From contig CAUYUJ010000178.1 in the NCBI GenBank assembly GCA_963575745.1, positions 82,501 through 117,187 on the forward strand: DNA of 34,687 nt, in the 5' to 3' direction. Below are positions 32,815-34,687 of the stretch, one piece after another. The position numbers were made by a program, and so were the translations under genes. Under the pieces are notes generated by a model, which did not search any database, was not told the DNA's origin, and worked only from the letters and a program-made list of their open reading frames with translations. Position 1 is the stretch's first letter, and each line of letters starts with the position of its first letter. Origin of the DNA: Prorocentrum cordatum (Eukaryota > Sar > Dinophyceae > Prorocentrales > Prorocentraceae).

Positions 32815-33225
32815 CCTGCGGAAAGCAATGAATGGCAAGGCAGAGCAGCGCAAGGCCAAGCGGGGCAAAGCAGCAAGAGTCGTCAAAACGCAAGGCAGAG
32901 GATCGCAGAGCAAGGCAAGGCAAGCAGGGCAAAGAAATGTTTAGCCATGCACAGCAGTGCGAAGCAAAACAGTGCAGAGCAACAAAGCAACGCAAGGACT
33001 GCAACGCAACGCAGTGGACTGCAATGCAGTTCGCGGGTGGCACTGCTCGGGCGGCGACGGCGCGGCAGCGGCGGCCACAGAGCCGCCAGACCGACGACAC
33101 AACCCAGACGACGGGCGGCGACGGGGCGGCGACGGCGGCCACATCGCCGCCAGGCCGAAGACGCGGCCCAGTTCCTTAGAACAGAAGTGAGAAACCCCGA
33201 GTGCAAGCACTGTTCGGGAAAAGTA
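32815..33225 (+). repeat. GCAAGGCAGAG ladder plus 75-bp minisatellite and tail
   Basis: Third copy of the composite: ladder 32815-33030, units with CGGGCGGCGACGG and GCCGCCAGACCGA 33040-33170, tail GAAACCCCGAGTGCAAGCAC. Confidence 0.75.
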
Positions 33226-33243
33226 CAGGGTGCGCCGATCAGC

Positions 33244-33430
33244 CCCAGACCTGCGACGTCCTGCTGTCTGTTCAGCACGGGGTCCCCGGACGTCCCGATC
33301 CTTTCCCCGGGACAAGTTCTTCATCCTGAGTCGCTCTTTGACGCCCCCGAGGCCCAGCAAGGGCCCCCCGAGGCCGAAAACAGGGGAAAATTGCCGGTCC
33401 TGATTCTTGTACGACGCGATCATGTCTGGG
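33244..33430 (-). mobile_element. E1 element
   Basis: Reverse orientation. In plus it reads CCCAGACCTGCGACGTCCTG ... CCCGAGGCCCAGCAAGGGCC ... GATCATGTCTGGG; 187 bp. Confidence 0.8.
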
Positions 33431-33720
33431 AATGTTTTAGCAATAGTGATGCCACGACGACGACGATCACGGAGGCTGTCCAGATCGCCCATGAACTGTT
33501 GGAGCCACGAGTGAGCACTCGCACACGGTCGCCCGTCGTCGCCCAGCGAGCCCCATGGACAGCCCAACGGCGAGCAAAAAGCGATTGCATACGCGACATC
33601 ACCAGACGGCTTAAGACGTCGTATGCGCAGGTCCGTCCGGGCATCAACGAATCCAAACGCTGGCCAGATTCCCTGTATACATAGCGTTATGATGTTCCAA
33701 CCGAGTTGAGCCTTGATCAC
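33431..33720 (-). CDS. candidate coding segment, strand uncertain
   Basis: The minus frame has mixed composition (RRLKPSGDVAYAIAFCSPLG, then DGRPCASAHSWLQQFMGDLD), and the E1 copy next to it lies in the same orientation. The plus frame is also open (SDCIRDITRRLKTSYAQVRP) to a stop at 33682-33684. No family recognised. Confidence 0.25.
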
Positions 33721-33721
33721 C

Positions 33722-33949
33722 AGAATTAATGTCGAGCACCAGGAAAATACCGCAGCTGCAGGATTTTCACGTGTCGGGCCCTGGGAGGCGATAATCGTTC
33801 GACATTGGTTCGATGTTTGTCTGGGTGTTCGAGATTATTTTGGGGAGATGGCCCTTAAGTACGATTGGAACAACCTAAGCATAGCGATACCATCGCCTCG
33901 CTCAATTAGCGCACGCGCTGCATCGCATAAGCTTGCGGGTGGGTCATAG
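33722..33949 (+). CDS. possible second CNBD fragment
   Basis: The plus frame reads GPWEAIIVRHWFDVCLGVRD then YFGEMALKYDWNNLSIA, with a stop at 33947-33949. The block LGVRDYFGEMALKYD matches the CNBD cassette pattern L-x-x-G/R-D-Y-F-G-E-M-A-L. Third positions are AT-richer than in the 17-21 kb CNBD exons, so this is either another gene or an old fragment. Confidence 0.4.
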   Translation, partial: RINVEHQENTAAAGFSRVGPWEAIIVRHWFDVCLGVRDYFGEMALKYDWNNLSIAIPSPRSISARAASHKLAGGS

Positions 33950-34149
33950 TGAGAAGAAGGGTGTCGAAAGCGTGGATGTGTTGTTACTCATCCCATGAGA
34001 GCCAATGCCAGACCAGAGCATGCCCACGGATTGGCCTCGAACATTTGCACAACCCGAGCGCAACGGCACGGGCAATGACCAGCATCTCTGAAATTCATAC
34101 CAGGCTTCTTGAGCAGCTCGTAATCGACGAAGGTGTTCATTACGAGTCT
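33950..34149. other. no gene assigned
   Basis: Both strands open. The plus strand contains SISEIHTRLLEQLVIDEGVH before the GGA tract. It could continue the CNBD-like fragment but no junction is visible. Confidence 0.25.
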
Positions 34150-34163
34150 GTCCCGTGTAGCGG

Positions 34164-34687
34164 CCCAGAGAGGCGGAGGGGCAGGAAGCGGAGGCGGAGG
34201 AGGCGGAGGCGGAAGTGAAGGAGAATATTCGGTTCAGTCGTCTTGGAAGGCGCGAGTCACGCTCGCAACTGCCTGGCGGGTGCCGCCCCCAAGAGAAGCG
34301 ACAGCCGAAGGAGGAGGAGGGGGCGGAGGAGGAGGAGGGAGAGGAGTGAAGTCGCACGGAGGAGGAGGAAGAAGAAGAAGAAGAGGAGGAGGAGGAGGAC
34401 GAGGAGGAGGAGGACGAGGAGGAGAAGGAGGAGGGGGAGGAGGAGAAAGAAGAGGGGGAGGAGTGATGAGGAGGAGGAGGAGGGAGAGGAGGAGGAGGAG
34501 GGCGGAGGAGGGGGGGGGTATGGGGGTATGAGGAGGAGGAGGAGGAGGAGGGGGAGGAGGCAGAAGAGAGAGAAGGCCAGAGGCGAGGAGGCAAAGTTGA
34601 AGGAGTGCAGGAGCGAGGCGGACGAGGAGGAGCGAGTCGGAGCAGGAGCGGAAGCCCGCCCCCCGCGGCGCCAAGCGAGAGGCAGGC
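34164..34687 (+). repeat. GGA/GAG tracts around a short unique segment
   Basis: GGAGGC repeats (34175-34210), a unique 90-bp segment (34220-34308), then GGA/GAA/GGGGA repeats to about 34570 and mixed purine-rich sequence to the end. On the minus strand the unique segment follows a TCC tract and reads SLGGGTRQAVASVTRAFQDD before a stop, a weak exon candidate. Confidence 0.8.

Noticed and set aside
1-34687. tRNA, rRNA, snRNA or spliced-leader RNA genes
   Set aside because: No cloverleaf-consistent A/B-box pairs, rRNA motifs or leader-plus-Sm-site arrangement noticed. The leader-like words at 6323-6359 lie upstream of a protein gene and are diverged, so they are relics.

Overview
The window looks like nuclear DNA of a dinoflagellate. 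The evidence is a tandem degenerate copy of the dinoflagellate spliced leader just upstream of a gene (6323-6359), short GC-rich exons scattered among repeats, introns with GC and apparently GA donors as well as GT, a single-domain voltage-gated channel with EF hands (a type common in dinoflagellates), and very heavy TCC/GGA and other simple repeats. I see no bacterial operons, tRNA, rRNA or CRISPR. Most long reading frames are translations of trinucleotide repeats (poly-Ser/Pro/Leu or poly-Glu/Arg/Gly).

Three gene models can be built on the plus strand. (1) 6427-9690: a voltage-gated cation channel with an N-terminal coiled coil, S1-S6 with a charged S4, and two EF hands. The apparent continuous 866-residue frame runs through introns; the spliced model differs. 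(2) About 13530-14314: an unrecognised protein interrupted by a palindromic element. (3) 17541-21762: a cyclic-nucleotide-binding domain (CNBD) split over exons of 48-103 bases separated by repeat-filled introns of 0.7-2.1 kb. Weaker exon candidates are listed individually. A second possible CNBD fragment lies near 33.8 kb.

The main discovery candidate is a set of short inverted-terminal-repeat elements acting as introns (introners). Three unrelated types sit between direct repeats of 6-8 bases inside reading frames: E1 (intron 7130-7314), a 267-bp element (intron 8856-9130), and a 95-bp near-perfect palindrome (intron 13651-13753). In each case removing the element plus one direct repeat restores a continuous, frame-correct coding sequence. 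E1 is present about 13 times in both orientations (roughly every 2.7 kb), in at least two subfamilies whose subterminal hairpins change by compensating substitutions, and one copy is nested in another.

Layout: 0-6.3 kb is repeats (E1, E3, E2, one copy of a ~1.0-1.3 kb repeat called R1, TCC/GGA tracts) with a candidate exon at 1.6 kb. 6.3-10.1 kb is the channel gene and an E1 cluster. 10.1-15.6 kb holds candidate exons, gene 2 and several inverted-repeat elements. 15.6-21.8 kb is trinucleotide repeats containing the CNBD gene. 21.9-27.2 kb is satellites: compound CA repeat, 89-bp tandem array, 75-bp minisatellite plus ladder, and two R1 copies. 27.2-34.7 kb mixes E1/E3/E4 copies, weak exon candidates, an AT-rich island and GGA tracts. 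Family names E1-E4 and R1 are mine, defined only from copies within this window.
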